In this document: positions 46,229-55,366 of the stretch, piece after piece | How positions within the stretch are numbered: position 1 is the first letter of the stretch | Layout: every line of letters starts with the position of its first letter | Source: an uncultured Alphaproteobacteria bacterium | GTDB lineage: Bacteria > Pseudomonadota > Alphaproteobacteria > MPNO01 > UBA2964 | DNA: 64,000 bases | Direction of reading: 5' to 3' | Assembly: GCA_951812775.1 (NCBI GenBank) | Contig: OX638326.1 | Span: 2,987,391-3,051,390 of the forward strand | Notes under the pieces: model-generated | What the model was told of the DNA's origin: nothing | Database searches by the model: none | The model's input: the letters and a program-made list of their open reading frames with translations, nothing else | Program-made: the position numbers and the translations under genes

Positions 46229-47320
46229 ATGGCTGACGCGCGACACTATCTGAAAATAGAGGGCCAGTTTGAGATGGTTCGGGGCAATATAACCGATCCC
46301 TCTATCGCCTATGAAACATGGGGAACGCTCAGCGAAGTGGCGGATAATGCCGTACTGATCTTCACCGGCTTGTCACCATCAGCCCATGCCGCTTCTTCGA
46401 CGACGGATCCATCGACCGGTTGGTGGGAAGACATGGTGGGTCCCAGCAAACCGATCGATACCAATCGCTACTTCGTCATCTGCATCAATTCCTTGGGCAG
46501 CTGTTTCGGGTCGACGGGACCAGCATCGATTAACTCCGAGACAGGCGACAAATACCGGTTGGATTTCCCCGTTCTGTGCCTTGAAGATATCGCCAGAACA
46601 GGTCAGCGCGTCATCGAGAAGCTTGGCATTGATGTGCTGCATAGTGTTGTCGGATCGTCGATGGGCGGTATGACTGCGCTCGCCTTTACTCTTCTATTTC
46701 CCGGAAAGGCGAGACGTCTTTTATCTGCCTCTTCCGCGGCGCGAAGTGAGCCATTTTCAATTGCGCTGAGGTCACTTCAACGCGAGCTAATTCGCAAAGA
46801 TGCCGGATGGAAAGACGGGCTGTATGAGGATGGCGCGCCGCCAGCAACCGGAATGCTCATGGCGCGCAAGCTTGGGATGATTACCTATCGATCCGCTAAG
46901 GAATGGGAGCAGCGTTTTGGCCGCGAACGGGCGACCGATGATATCAGCAGCGGCAAGTCGGGTCCGTTTGGCATCGATTTCGAGATCGAATCCTATCTCG
47001 AAGCGCATGGCAAAAGTTTTATCAATGCGTTTGATGCGAACTGCTATCTGTATCTGTCGCGGGCGATGGATTTGTTTGATGCCAGCGATCACGGCGGCAG
47101 TATCGCAACCGCTTTATCCAGAACCGGGCTGGAAAGTGCCCTTGTAATTGGCGTTAAAACTGATTTTCTGTTTCCGCCGCATCAGCAGGAAGAATTGGCT
47201 GCCGGTTTGAAGGCGGGCAATGTCGATGTCGAGTTTCAACTGCTGGACTCACTCCAGGGGCACGATTCCTTTTTGATCGATATGGATCGGTTCCGGCCTG
47301 TCATCAGCGCGTATTTCTGA
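46229..47320 (+). CDS. MetX-family serine/homoserine O-acyltransferase
   Basis: An alpha/beta-hydrolase acyltransferase of 363 aa. The catalytic triad is visible: Ser144 in GSSMGGM, Asp in GVKTDFLFP, and His in LQGHDSFL. The motif NSLGSCFGSTGPAS differs from the GTTGP seen in typical homoserine O-acetyltransferases; as I recall, GSTGPAS is found in succinyltransferase and serine-acylating members. The next gene, convergent and 14 bases away, is a cysteine synthase-like enzyme. So it may acylate serine for cysteine synthesis, or homoserine for methionine; sequence alone does not settle it. ATG 46229 is used; a TTG lies 3 codons earlier. Confidence 0.8.
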   Translation: MADARHYLKIEGQFEMVRGNITDPSIAYETWGTLSEVADNAVLIFTGLSPSAHAASSTTDPSTGWWEDMVGPSKPIDTNRYFVICINSLGSCFGSTGPASINSETGDKYRLDFPVLCLEDIARTGQRVIEKLGIDVLHSVVGSSMGGMTALAFTLLFPGKARRLLSASSAARSEPFSIALRSLQRELIRKDAGWKDGLYEDGAPPATGMLMARKLGMITYRSAKEWEQRFGRERATDDISSGKSGPFGIDFEIESYLEAHGKSFINAFDANCYLYLSRAMDLFDASDHGGSIATALSRTGLESALVIGVKTDFLFPPHQQEELAAGLKAGNVDVEFQLLDSLQGHDSFLIDMDRFRPVISAYF

Positions 47321-47334
47321 ACAACCAGCGTTGC

Positions 47335-48378
47335 CTAGAGTTGATGGTTCGGGGTCGAGTGGGAGATGTCGAGTTCATCGCCGTTCATCTCTTCTTCAAT
47401 ATCAGAAAAGAGCGGTGTGCTGAGATAACGTTCCCCTGTGTCTGGCAGCATACATAGGACGGTCGCGCCATCAGGTGCCTTGGCGCAAACTTGAAGTGCT
47501 CCTGCGAGCGTCGCGCCAGCGGTAATCCCGACAAATATCCCTTCCTTGCTGGCAAGGTCGCTGCTGCAGCGCATCGCTTCTTTGCCGGAAATGGTCACCA
47601 CTCCGTCGATTATCCCCATCGCTGCCGTGTCATTGGTGAGCCGCGAAATAAAATTCGGTCCCCAGCCCTGTAAGGGGTGTGGCTGATAGGCGGGGTGTGT
47701 CCCGACGGGGTTGCCGTTGTCATCCATTTCCTGGGGTTGGCCGCTGGAGAGAACCGGCGCTTCCTCAGCTTCGCAGACGACGATCTTGGTGTCTGGCCGA
47801 TGCTTGGCGAGTTCCCGCGCGACACCTTTGAGGGTACCGCCTGTGCCATAACCCGTCACCCAGTAATCCAAACGGTCACCCTCGAAATCCCTTATGATCT
47901 CCTGCGCCGTGGTTTTTGAATGAAAGTCGGGATTGGCTTCATTTTCAAACTGTCGTGTCATGAACCAACCATGCTTCTCGGCCAGTTCCGCCGCCTTGTT
48001 GATCATCCCGGTACTGCGTTCTGCGGCCGGTGTCAGGATAACTCTGGCACCGAGAAATCGCATCAGCTTGCGCCGCTCGATACTGAAAGTTTCTGTCATG
48101 GTGACGACCAGCGGATAACCTTTCTGTGCGCATACCATGGCGAGGCCGATACCGGTATTGCCGCTGGTCGATTCAACAACCGTCTGTCCCGGCTTGAGCG
48201 CACCGGAGCGTTCAGCATCCTCGATTACCCCCAGCGCTAATCGATCTTTGACGGAGCCCAGTGGATTAAAGGCCTCAATCTTGGCGTAGAGATTAACGTT
48301 TGGCGGCGCGATATTGTTGATCTTGACGACAGGGGTATTGCCGATGGTTTCCAGGATGTTGTTGAATTTCCGTTTCAT
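47335..48378 (-). CDS. Cysteine synthase / cystathionine beta-synthase-like PLP enzyme
   Basis: A 347-aa fold type II PLP enzyme with the Schiff-base lysine in NPLGSVKDR, the substrate loop ESTSGNTGIG, the phosphate-binding GTGGTLKG, and the C-terminal PDTGERYLSTPLF. It is about 30 residues longer than E. coli CysK, with an acidic tail. It would replace the acyl group of an O-acyl-serine (or homoserine) with sulfide. The convergent acyltransferase gene next to it suggests that they share a pathway. Confidence 0.85.
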   Translation of the reverse strand: MKRKFNNILETIGNTPVVKINNIAPPNVNLYAKIEAFNPLGSVKDRLALGVIEDAERSGALKPGQTVVESTSGNTGIGLAMVCAQKGYPLVVTMTETFSIERRKLMRFLGARVILTPAAERSTGMINKAAELAEKHGWFMTRQFENEANPDFHSKTTAQEIIRDFEGDRLDYWVTGYGTGGTLKGVARELAKHRPDTKIVVCEAEEAPVLSSGQPQEMDDNGNPVGTHPAYQPHPLQGWGPNFISRLTNDTAAMGIIDGVVTISGKEAMRCSSDLASKEGIFVGITAGATLAGALQVCAKAPDGATVLCMLPDTGERYLSTPLFSDIEEEMNGDELDISHSTPNHQL

Positions 48379-48589
48379 CTGTCGTCGGATTCCTTGGTGT
48401 CGCGATTGTCGATCTTAAAGCTGACATTATCTCAAGATAGAAATTAGCAATAGGGTCACAGCTGCCGCGCCCGATAAAACGTCTCCCTTTCACATAGGAA
48501 AATCGATATTCTGTCTGGGGAGCCAACGGCAAATCAACCTGCAAACGCTTCTTCCCAGGGATGCAGTGGCAGAAGGGAGATCATTCTCA

Positions 48590-49855
48590 ATGGAGTGGCT
48601 AGTTGAACCGCTAGAGGCGATCTGGCGTGAGATCGTTCTGGAACTTTCCGGCCCCGAGTTTTATCTCCAGCTTGGCGTGGTCGTGCTCGCGGTTGCCGCG
48701 GGTTGGGTTGTCGCCAACTACGTCGCCCGGCATGTCGGCATTTTTCGTGATGAGCCTCAAGAAGGGGCGCTGCTTGATTTGCGGTCGGCTCTGTATCGAA
48801 CCTCTGCCCTTGTGTTGCCGGTCTCAATAGCGATTTCACTTGGTTTGGCGTCGATAATGAGCGCCGGCGCGATTGATGAAGCCTGGCTGGTGACCGGCGC
48901 GCAGGGGATCGCGTTTATTTTTGTTATCTACAGCCTCGCTGCGCATTTGATGACGAATGCGACGACAATCGCCCTCCTGAAATGGATCGGGTGGCCGATT
49001 GCTCTACTCTACAGTTTTGGCTGGCTGGATGACGTAATCCTGCACCTCGATAGCGTTAGCCTCACGATTGGTAACATCAAAGTCAGTCTTTATGCCGTGT
49101 TGCGGACCTTGCTGTTCGGGTTCGTCCTGTTCTGGATTGGCCGATTGTCCAGCGCGACGGGAAAACGTGTTATCCGGGCGCAGGAAACGCTAGAGCTTGG
49201 TACCCGCGAGGTCATCGCCAAGCTTTTTGAGATTGCGCTTTTTGTCCTGATCTTTTTGCTGTTGCTCAATGTGATGGGCGTTGATTTGACGGCCCTGGCG
49301 GTTTTTGGTGGTGCATTGGGCGTCGGGTTGGGGTTTGGCTTACAGCAGATTGCCTCCAACTTTATATCCGGCATCATTATTCTACTGGACCGGAGCCTCA
49401 CCATTGGTGACTACATTCAGCTTGAGGATGGCCGCAAAGGGATGTTGCGGGAACTCAATATGCGGTCGGCCACATTTCGGTGCAAATGCATGACCGTTTC
49501 GCGGTAGATGTTGCGGGAACTCAATATGCGGTCGGCCACATTGGAGACTTTCGATGGCAAGGACATCATGGTGCCGAACGAGAAATTCATCACCACGACC
49601 TTCACCAACTGGACCCATAACAACAAGCTGCAACGTTACCCCATAAACTTTCAGGTGGCCTATAAAACCGATCTCGAAAAAATGTTTCCAATTATTCGAG
49701 AGGTTGTCTCAAGCCATCCCCAAGTTCTCAGCGGCGATGATATTTCGATTGAATTAAGACCTGATGCCGAGATTTCCAAGTTTGCAGATTCGGGTATTGA
49801 AATCCTCGTGGAGTTCTGGATGGAGGGAATTGACGCCATAGACCCAACTCATTGA
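48590..49855 (+). pseudogene. MscS-type mechanosensitive channel with internal duplication, early stop and lost 3' end
   Basis: The protein starts at ATG 48590 (AGGGAG upstream), has four or five hydrophobic helices and the MscS pore-lining region (LAVFGGALGVGLGFGLQQIASNFISGIIILLDRSLTIGDYI). At 49441 a 36-bp segment begins that is repeated at 49507 after a 30-base spacer; the 66-bp insertion keeps the frame but brings in a TAG at 49505-49507. After the second copy the beta domain continues (TFDGKDIMVPNEKFITTTFTNW) to EFWMEGID, then ends abruptly at 49855 where the family would go on for some 40-60 residues. So the gene has two independent lesions. Confidence 0.85.
49441..49542 (+). repeat. 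36-bp direct repeats 66 bp apart in the mscS-like gene
   Basis: Identical 36-base copies at 49441-49476 and 49507-49542 are separated by 30 unique bases. The repeat encodes MLRELNMRSAT, which occurs once in normal MscS proteins. The 30-base spacer does not match either side of the gene, so this is not a simple tandem duplication. Confidence 0.95.
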
Positions 49856-51174
49856 GAAGGCGATGGCCTCGCGCTCGGCTCCGTGTGACAAACCCGCAGC
49901 GGCGGCAACCATACCCGACGCGGCGGCACCAAACGATATACCGATATTACGGATCGCCTGTACCGAGGCGCCGGCCATATGCTTTTCACTTTCCGGCACG
50001 ATGGAGATGATGCGGGAAATTGTCGGGTTATTGATAAAGCCTAACCCGACGCCGGTAAGCGCGATGGCGACGGCGATCAAGGTAACGGGCCCGCTATCAA
50101 CAGTGAGCCAGACACCGACTGCCCCGGCCAGAATGAACAGCAACCCGATCAGCAGAAATTCGGATTCATATTTGCGGGGCAGCGTGGCGACCGCCAGCGC
50201 ACTCACCGTCCACATGATCGACTGGATTGCAAATAGATACCCCGCGATGAACGGTGATACGCCATACAACGCTTGTAGATAAAAGGTCGAGTAGGTGTTG
50301 ACGATGGCGAGTACGATGCTGCCGAAGAACAATATCCAGTATACCGCCCCCAGCTCTGTCGTCAGGGAGGTGACGCCGCGCGGGAACATGTTGTGTTCTG
50401 ATTTTGCATCCAGCCAAAATGTCATGATGGCAAAAACAATCGCGATGACAATGAACAGGGCGCGCAGCCAGAGCTCTTCGGTGAGTGACGTCCCGCTGAT
50501 TAGAAAAACCGCCAGGGTCAATAACGCCAATCGCCGGTAGGGCAGCGCCGAGAGCTTGCCATGGCCTTTTTCGCCATCTACCCGCAGCCAGACCAATGTC
50601 ACAAACAGGACAATAAGCGGCAGCAGGCCGAGGAACGCCCATTGCCACAAGTCAGGTTCGGCGAACAGGGCACCAAAACCGGGTCCCATAATTGTCGCGG
50701 TGCCCCAGATGGTGGAAACCACCCCCAGGATGCGGGGCCTTAAATGGGGGGGTAGGCAATAGCGATCAGCCCATAGCCCTGGGAGGCTAAAGCGCCCCCG
50801 CCCATTCCCTATAACAACCGCCAACCTACAAAGGTCGGCATATCGGGGGCCAGCGCCGCGCCGGTCAGACCAAGCCCCAGAACAAGCCCCGCCCCGGCAT
50901 AGGCGGTGCGGAGCCCAAACGCATCGCGTAAGGCATGGGCGCTGGCGGCGCCGACGATCGCCCCAACAGCGAAAAGGGAGAACGCCCAGCTGTAAAATCG
51001 AATGCCGCCGAGATATTCCTGCACGGTTGGCATGATGGTGGCGACCACGAACTGATTGATCGCAAACAAACCCATCCCGAGGCCGAGGACCAGAGTGTAT
51101 ACGCCGAGACGACCGGTAAAAATATCTGTCCAGCGCGCGCTTTCTTCTTCCGGCGGAGCTTGTGTGTCTGTCAT
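49829..51174 (-). pseudogene. MFS drug-efflux-like transporter with amber codon, frameshift and lost C-terminus
   Basis: The joined protein is a long multi-helix MFS protein of the EmrB/QacA type (starts MTDTQAPPEEESARWTDIFTGRLG at 51174). After GWRLL a TAG (50811-50809) stands where the next residue should be Gln (CAG to TAG), followed by GMGGGALASQGYGLIAIAYPP. Then a run of seven C (G7 at 50746-50752 on the + strand) shifts the frame; eight would restore PPHLRPRILGVVSTIWG. The C-terminus stops matching after WVYGVN at 49829, exactly where mscS is cut from the other side. Three lesions suggest a true pseudogene. Confidence 0.85.
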
Positions 51175-51224
51175 GGGTCGGATCGTCGCGCGCTTTCCGT
51201 CACCGGGTCAATGTGGGCGACAAA

Positions 51225-52434
51225 CTATTTTCTGACGGGTCGTGACAATATCAGTAATCCAAGAACCGATATGGCGCCGCCAATGGCCAGCGCCAGGAAC
51301 CCGGCAATCCATCCGGTGGCCTCAAACCGGCCGCCGGCCAGATCAAGCGCCATGCCAACCAGCGGGGGGTGCGATAATCCCGCCGGAAAACCCAACCGAT
51401 GCGTAAAACGCCATATACATCCCTTTAAGTTTGGGATCGGAAGCCGCCATCATTCCCGCCACCAGCGAAGCGTTTCGGCCATAGGAAAAAGCACCAAGAA
51501 TAAAGAGCAGGATGAGAAGAATCGCATAGCTTCCTTCGACAGTGCCGGCGATCAACACGCTGGCGACGAGTGAATTTGTCGCGGCACTTATCATGAGGCG
51601 GCGACGATCATAACTCGTGGTGAGCTCGCTCAAGACCATGCTTGCCGGAATGCCAATCAGCGCAATGATTGTCGCCATGACGGTCGGTTTCACCAGATAC
51701 CCGGCCTCTGGTGTAATCGGGAGCAGGAAGATCAGGAAGGTCGGTGCCCAGACACGAAGCGCAAACACCTCCCAAGCGGCGCCGAAGATGCCCGCGACAT
51801 AGCCGAGCGCTACACGGTTTCTGAGCACCGGGCGAAAATCCAGTGGATGGGTGTCGGGCTTGTCGATCTGTTGCGGCGGGTTGGCTGGCAATATAATCGC
51901 GATGATGGTGGCAGCCGCATAAAAACCCGCACCAGCGATGATGAAAGCCCAGCGCCAGTCGAGCCATTCCTTGATCTCACCACCGACGAGTATTGAAAGT
52001 CCTGAGCCGAGGGCAAAGAACGAGGTGTAATAGACCACGCCGCGATTGCGCGATGCCTCCGGAAGCTGATCGGTCAGTGCACGAAGGCTTGGCATATAAG
52101 TGCCGGCAAGACCGAGCCCGGTCAGAATCCGCAGAATGACCCCGGACCAGAAACCATCGGCGGTAAAGCCCAACAGGATAGACGCCGTCCCGCCAATGAG
52201 TGCCGAGACGATATAGATCAGCTTGGAATCGATCCGGTCGGTCAGGCTGGTAAGGATCAAAACCGCCGTGACATAGCCGATAAAGAACGCGCCACCGACC
52301 ATCCCCGCTTCGGTATTATTGAGCGCCCAAGCATCCTTGAGTTCGGGCAATACGGCCGCCACGGTCATAAAGCTCATGAGGCTAAAGACCAGGGCAACTG
52401 CGAAGGAGGTGATGAGAACAAAGACCGGTATCAC
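51225..52434 (-). pseudogene. MFS transporter, paralog of the 42.6-kb gene, frameshifted near its 3' end
   Basis: A 12-helix MFS protein starting at 52434 (MIPVFVLITSFAVALVFS). Its frame runs to ...GFSGGIIAPP, then a run of six C (G6 at 51364-51369 on the + strand) shifts it to an early stop at 51343. With five C it reads PLVGMALDLAGGRFEATGWIAGFLALAIGG and ends RPVRK at a TAG (51225-51227). This matches the end of the paralog at 42632-43765 (GPLAAGIALDAAGG...WTAAFLAIAVGA). The lost part is the last helix, so function is probably lost unless the base is an error. Confidence 0.85.
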
Positions 52435-52478
52435 CGTATGGTATCAGGCCGAATTTGTCTGACAACGTTCGCCGTAAG

Positions 52479-52826
52479 TTATTGTGCGAGCGTTGCCTTC
52501 ATGCTGGGGTGAAAGCGACAGAAGTACCCGTCAAACATGCCTTTGGTGACGGTTATCGTACTGCTTTGATTTGGTTTCAGATTTCCGGTTCCCCAGCTCT
52601 TGTCGTTGGCCGTGGCGGTATGGGGCACAATATCCTTGTTGATCCAGGTAATACGATCCCCGGGCTCTACCTTGAGCATCTTTGGGGCAAAGGCAAAATC
52701 CTGGATGTCGACAATATGAACTGTCGGAGTGGGTTGCATTTGGGCGAAAACCGGAATGGTGAAAGGGAGAATGGCAGCCGCAATCGCAGCTGCCATCCAC
52801 CCAACGACTTCACGTCGCTGCATTTT
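52479..52826 (-). CDS. Exported cupredoxin (amicyanin/plastocyanin-like)
   Basis: A 115-aa type I copper protein with an N-terminal export signal that includes RR (QRREVVGWMAAAIAAAILPF; possibly Tat). The copper ligands are His68 (VPHTA), Cys102, His105 and Met108 (CRFHPSM), the normal set. It would carry electrons in the periplasm or bind copper. It lies 14 bases after the DUF4142 gene, so they form an operon. An alternative start is 4 codons upstream (52838). Confidence 0.88.
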   Translation of the reverse strand, partial: KMQRREVVGWMAAAIAAAILPFTIPVFAQMQPTPTVHIVDIQDFAFAPKMLKVEPGDRITWINKDIVPHTATANDKSWGTGNLKPNQSSTITVTKGMFDGYFCRFHPSMKATLAQ

Positions 52827-52840
52827 CATCGGACGCATTT

Positions 52841-53374
52841 TTATTTGAGTCCTTTGACCATCATCTCGGCATGTTTTTCATGCACCTTAAAAATCTTCAG
52901 ACCCACCTTGAAGAGCGCTTTTACTTCCGCATTCTCGATATTCGGGATGAACGCGTTGGCGACCAGGCCATTAACCGCTTTGTGATAGGCAAGCTCGTTA
53001 TTGGCGTAGAATTTATCGAAAGCCTTACCGCGCAGCTTGCTCATCTTGTCGACCAGCTTGTGTGAATTGGCGGTCAATTGTTTGCTGAGGAAATTATCCT
53101 GCGGGTTCGCGTTGAGTTTTTTAAGAAGCGCCAGCGCCTGGGTATTTACGGCTTCATGATCACGGATCATGGTGCGTGCGAAGGCATGTATTTGGGGGTT
53201 GGTCGAAATCGCCAATGCCAGATGGGCGTAGCGAATATCGATGTTATCCGCCGTATAGGCGACATGGGCGATCTGGAGGTCATTGAGCTTGGCCGGATCG
53301 TTGGCTTGGGCACCGCTGACGATTGTCGTCAGGGCGAGCGCGACGCTGGCAATAAGTGTCCGTATTTTCATCAT
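52841..53374 (-). CDS. Exported DUF4142-like protein
   Basis: About 177 aa with a signal peptide (LIASVALALTTIVSGAQA) and the helical DUF4142 pattern: AHVAYTADNIDIRYAHLAL, FARTMIRDHEAVN and several His/Asp/Glu residues of a ferritin-like fold. DUF4142 proteins are periplasmic and of unknown function. AAGGAACAG lies before ATGATG at 53374. The frame is open to 53512, but the upstream part lacks a signal. It precedes the cupredoxin gene, which suggests a shared role in copper or redox stress. Confidence 0.75.
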   Translation of the reverse strand: MMKIRTLIASVALALTTIVSGAQANDPAKLNDLQIAHVAYTADNIDIRYAHLALAISTNPQIHAFARTMIRDHEAVNTQALALLKKLNANPQDNFLSKQLTANSHKLVDKMSKLRGKAFDKFYANNELAYHKAVNGLVANAFIPNIENAEVKALFKVGLKIFKVHEKHAEMMVKGLK

Positions 53375-53573
53375 TCTGTTCCTTTTAATCAGTCCTGTAA
53401 TTTGCCCGGCGAGGGTTGATCTGAAAATTCCCGCTGTGCAGATCGTTAAAATATGGATGAAGTACCGAATGATGAATGACGGTTCGTCCATATAAATTGA
53501 CTGATCGTTCAAATGTCTTTTAAAGCCACAAATATCTTGTTACGTTGGAATCAGACAGAACAGTGGACACCTA

Positions 53574-54521
53574 ATGGACTTGCTCAGTGATATTCTTGGA
53601 TTGATGAAGCTCTCCGGAATACTCTATTTCCGGACCGCTTTCACGGCGCCGTGGGGCGTCGAAGTGCCGTCCTTTGAGAAAGTTGCGCGGTTCCACTACG
53701 TCCATCGCGGCTGGTGTTTCGCGCATGTTGATGGGGAACCCGAGGCATTGCTACTGGAGCAGGGTGATCTCATTATTATCCCACATGGCGCCAGTCATGT
53801 TCTCTCAGATCCGAAAGAGGTGGAGGCGCGCACGGTCGATCAGGTGGTCGAGGAGTCAGGCTTTACCGGGCAAGGGGCGCTGGTGGTTGGCGAAGCGGGC
53901 AGCGGGCATGAGAGCCAGCTGATCTGTGGTTATTTTGCCTTTGAGGCCGAAGCCAGCCATGTGCTGGTCGATGCGCTGCCGCGCTTCATTCATATCAAGG
54001 ATTACGGCAAGGTCTCGCCAGGCTGGCTCGATGACACGCTCAAAGTCATTGGGGCGGAGGCCGGTGGTGATCAGCTCGGCAGTGATCTCATCGCGCTCAA
54101 ACTGTCAGAAATCATATTTACCCAGGCGATCCGGCATTATCTCGCGAATGACGGCAAGAACCGAAAGGGCCTGGCCGGTTTTGCCGATCCACATATTTGC
54201 CAGTCTCTGCAAGCCATTCATCAGGATCCGGCAACTCCCTGGACAGTCGAGAGTCTTGCCCGGGAAGCGGGGCTGTCGCGCACGGCCTTTGCCAACCGGT
54301 TTAGTGAGCTGACGAGCTATACGCCGCTGAACCATCTCACCTCCTGGCGGATGCAGCTGGCGCGGCAATTACTGGTGGAAAGTGATTTGCCCATCATTGA
54401 TGTGGCGGCACAGGCTGGCTATCAATCCGAGGCTTCCTTTGGCCGGGTTTTCAAACGCCATATCGGGCAACCACCCGCAAGCTATCGACGGGCGCGGTCA
54501 ACGGTCACCGCTGCTTCCTAA
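53574..54521 (+). CDS. AraC-family regulator with N-terminal cupin domain
   Basis: A 315-aa protein with a cupin_6-type ligand domain (RFHYVHRGWCFAHVDG, LLEQGDLIIIPHGASHVLSD) and a C-terminal pair of helix-turn-helix motifs (WTVESLAREAGLSRTAFANRF and DVAAQAGYQSEASFGRVFKRH). It is divergent from the DUF4142-cupredoxin operon with about 200 bases between the starts, so it may control it. The ligand is unknown. Confidence 0.88.
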   Translation: MDLLSDILGLMKLSGILYFRTAFTAPWGVEVPSFEKVARFHYVHRGWCFAHVDGEPEALLLEQGDLIIIPHGASHVLSDPKEVEARTVDQVVEESGFTGQGALVVGEAGSGHESQLICGYFAFEAEASHVLVDALPRFIHIKDYGKVSPGWLDDTLKVIGAEAGGDQLGSDLIALKLSEIIFTQAIRHYLANDGKNRKGLAGFADPHICQSLQAIHQDPATPWTVESLAREAGLSRTAFANRFSELTSYTPLNHLTSWRMQLARQLLVESDLPIIDVAAQAGYQSEASFGRVFKRHIGQPPASYRRARSTVTAAS

Positions 54522-55302
54522 CGTCGATAGATTCGAGATTGCGGCGGGCAGCTTCGGTTAGCGGCCCTTCGACGGAAATCTCCAGCACTTTGAGCCAGTC
54601 GGCGCGCGCGGCAGCGATCTCGCCCTGCGCTTTGCGGATCAGGCCGCGTTCCAGTAACCCGTCATGGTCGTTCGGTTTGAGCGCGAGAGCAGCGACCACG
54701 TCCTGCTCGGCGAGATCGAGGGTGCCGACCTTGCGCCAGGCGCTGGCGCGGAAGATCAAGGCATCCGCATTGTCGGGGGCCTTCTCTACGACGAGGTTGA
54801 GATCATCGAGAGATTTCCAATATTGACCTAATCCCGCATGGGCAATGCTGCGGTCGATCCGCAGATCAAGATTCTCCGGCTGCAGCTTAATCGCCCGCGT
54901 CAGGAGTTTGGCGGCTGTCTGGGGTCTCCCGGCAATATTCCATGCATTGGCTGCCTGGCCATACAACCCGGCGCGCAGATCAGGTCGATTTGGTTTGGGT
55001 TGTTCTGCCAGTTCTTCCAGCATCCGCGCGGCCTGGCTGTATTGTCCCATCCCCAGAAGCGAGACCGCGATGCAATGGATCGCCGCTTCACCACCACCCT
55101 TCTTGCGCCAGGTAAGGGCGGAGTCATGAGCGTATTTCGGATTGGTCCGGGCGAGCGCCATACAGGCGGCATATTCCCGGGCCTCCAGGCTTTTGGGGGT
55201 CAGGACTTTTCCATGTTGGCCACGGCTGGTGGATGGCACAATGATTGCCGCGATGAAAATCGCGCTGAGCAATGTTATCGTTCGCTTGGTGTTGTTTGCC
55301 AT
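54505..55302 (-). CDS. Exported TPR-repeat protein of unknown function
   Basis: A 265-aa protein with a signal peptide (TLLSAIFIAAIIVPSTSRG) and tetratricopeptide-like repeats over about residues 75-240 (LAQYS/LG-MGQYSQAARMLEEL, AKLLTRAIKLQPENLDLR, DLNLVVEKAPDNADALIFRA, DVVAALALKPNDHDGLLERG). It is probably a periplasmic scaffold. It is convergent with the AraC gene, overlapping it by 17 bases, and divergent from the SDR gene. Confidence 0.78.
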   Translation of the reverse strand: MANNTKRTITLLSAIFIAAIIVPSTSRGQHGKVLTPKSLEAREYAACMALARTNPKYAHDSALTWRKKGGGEAAIHCIAVSLLGMGQYSQAARMLEELAEQPKPNRPDLRAGLYGQAANAWNIAGRPQTAAKLLTRAIKLQPENLDLRIDRSIAHAGLGQYWKSLDDLNLVVEKAPDNADALIFRASAWRKVGTLDLAEQDVVAALALKPNDHDGLLERGLIRKAQGEIAAARADWLKVLEISVEGPLTEAARRNLESIDVRKQR

Positions 55303-55366
55303 CGCTGCAAACCGTTACAGTCCGAGAATAGAATTCACCTTATCGATATAGGCGCCTGACACAAAC

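Noticed and set aside
50935-51573. 212-codon open frame across the gap between the two MFS pseudogenes
   Set aside because: It is antisense to both MFS remnants and is explained by them.
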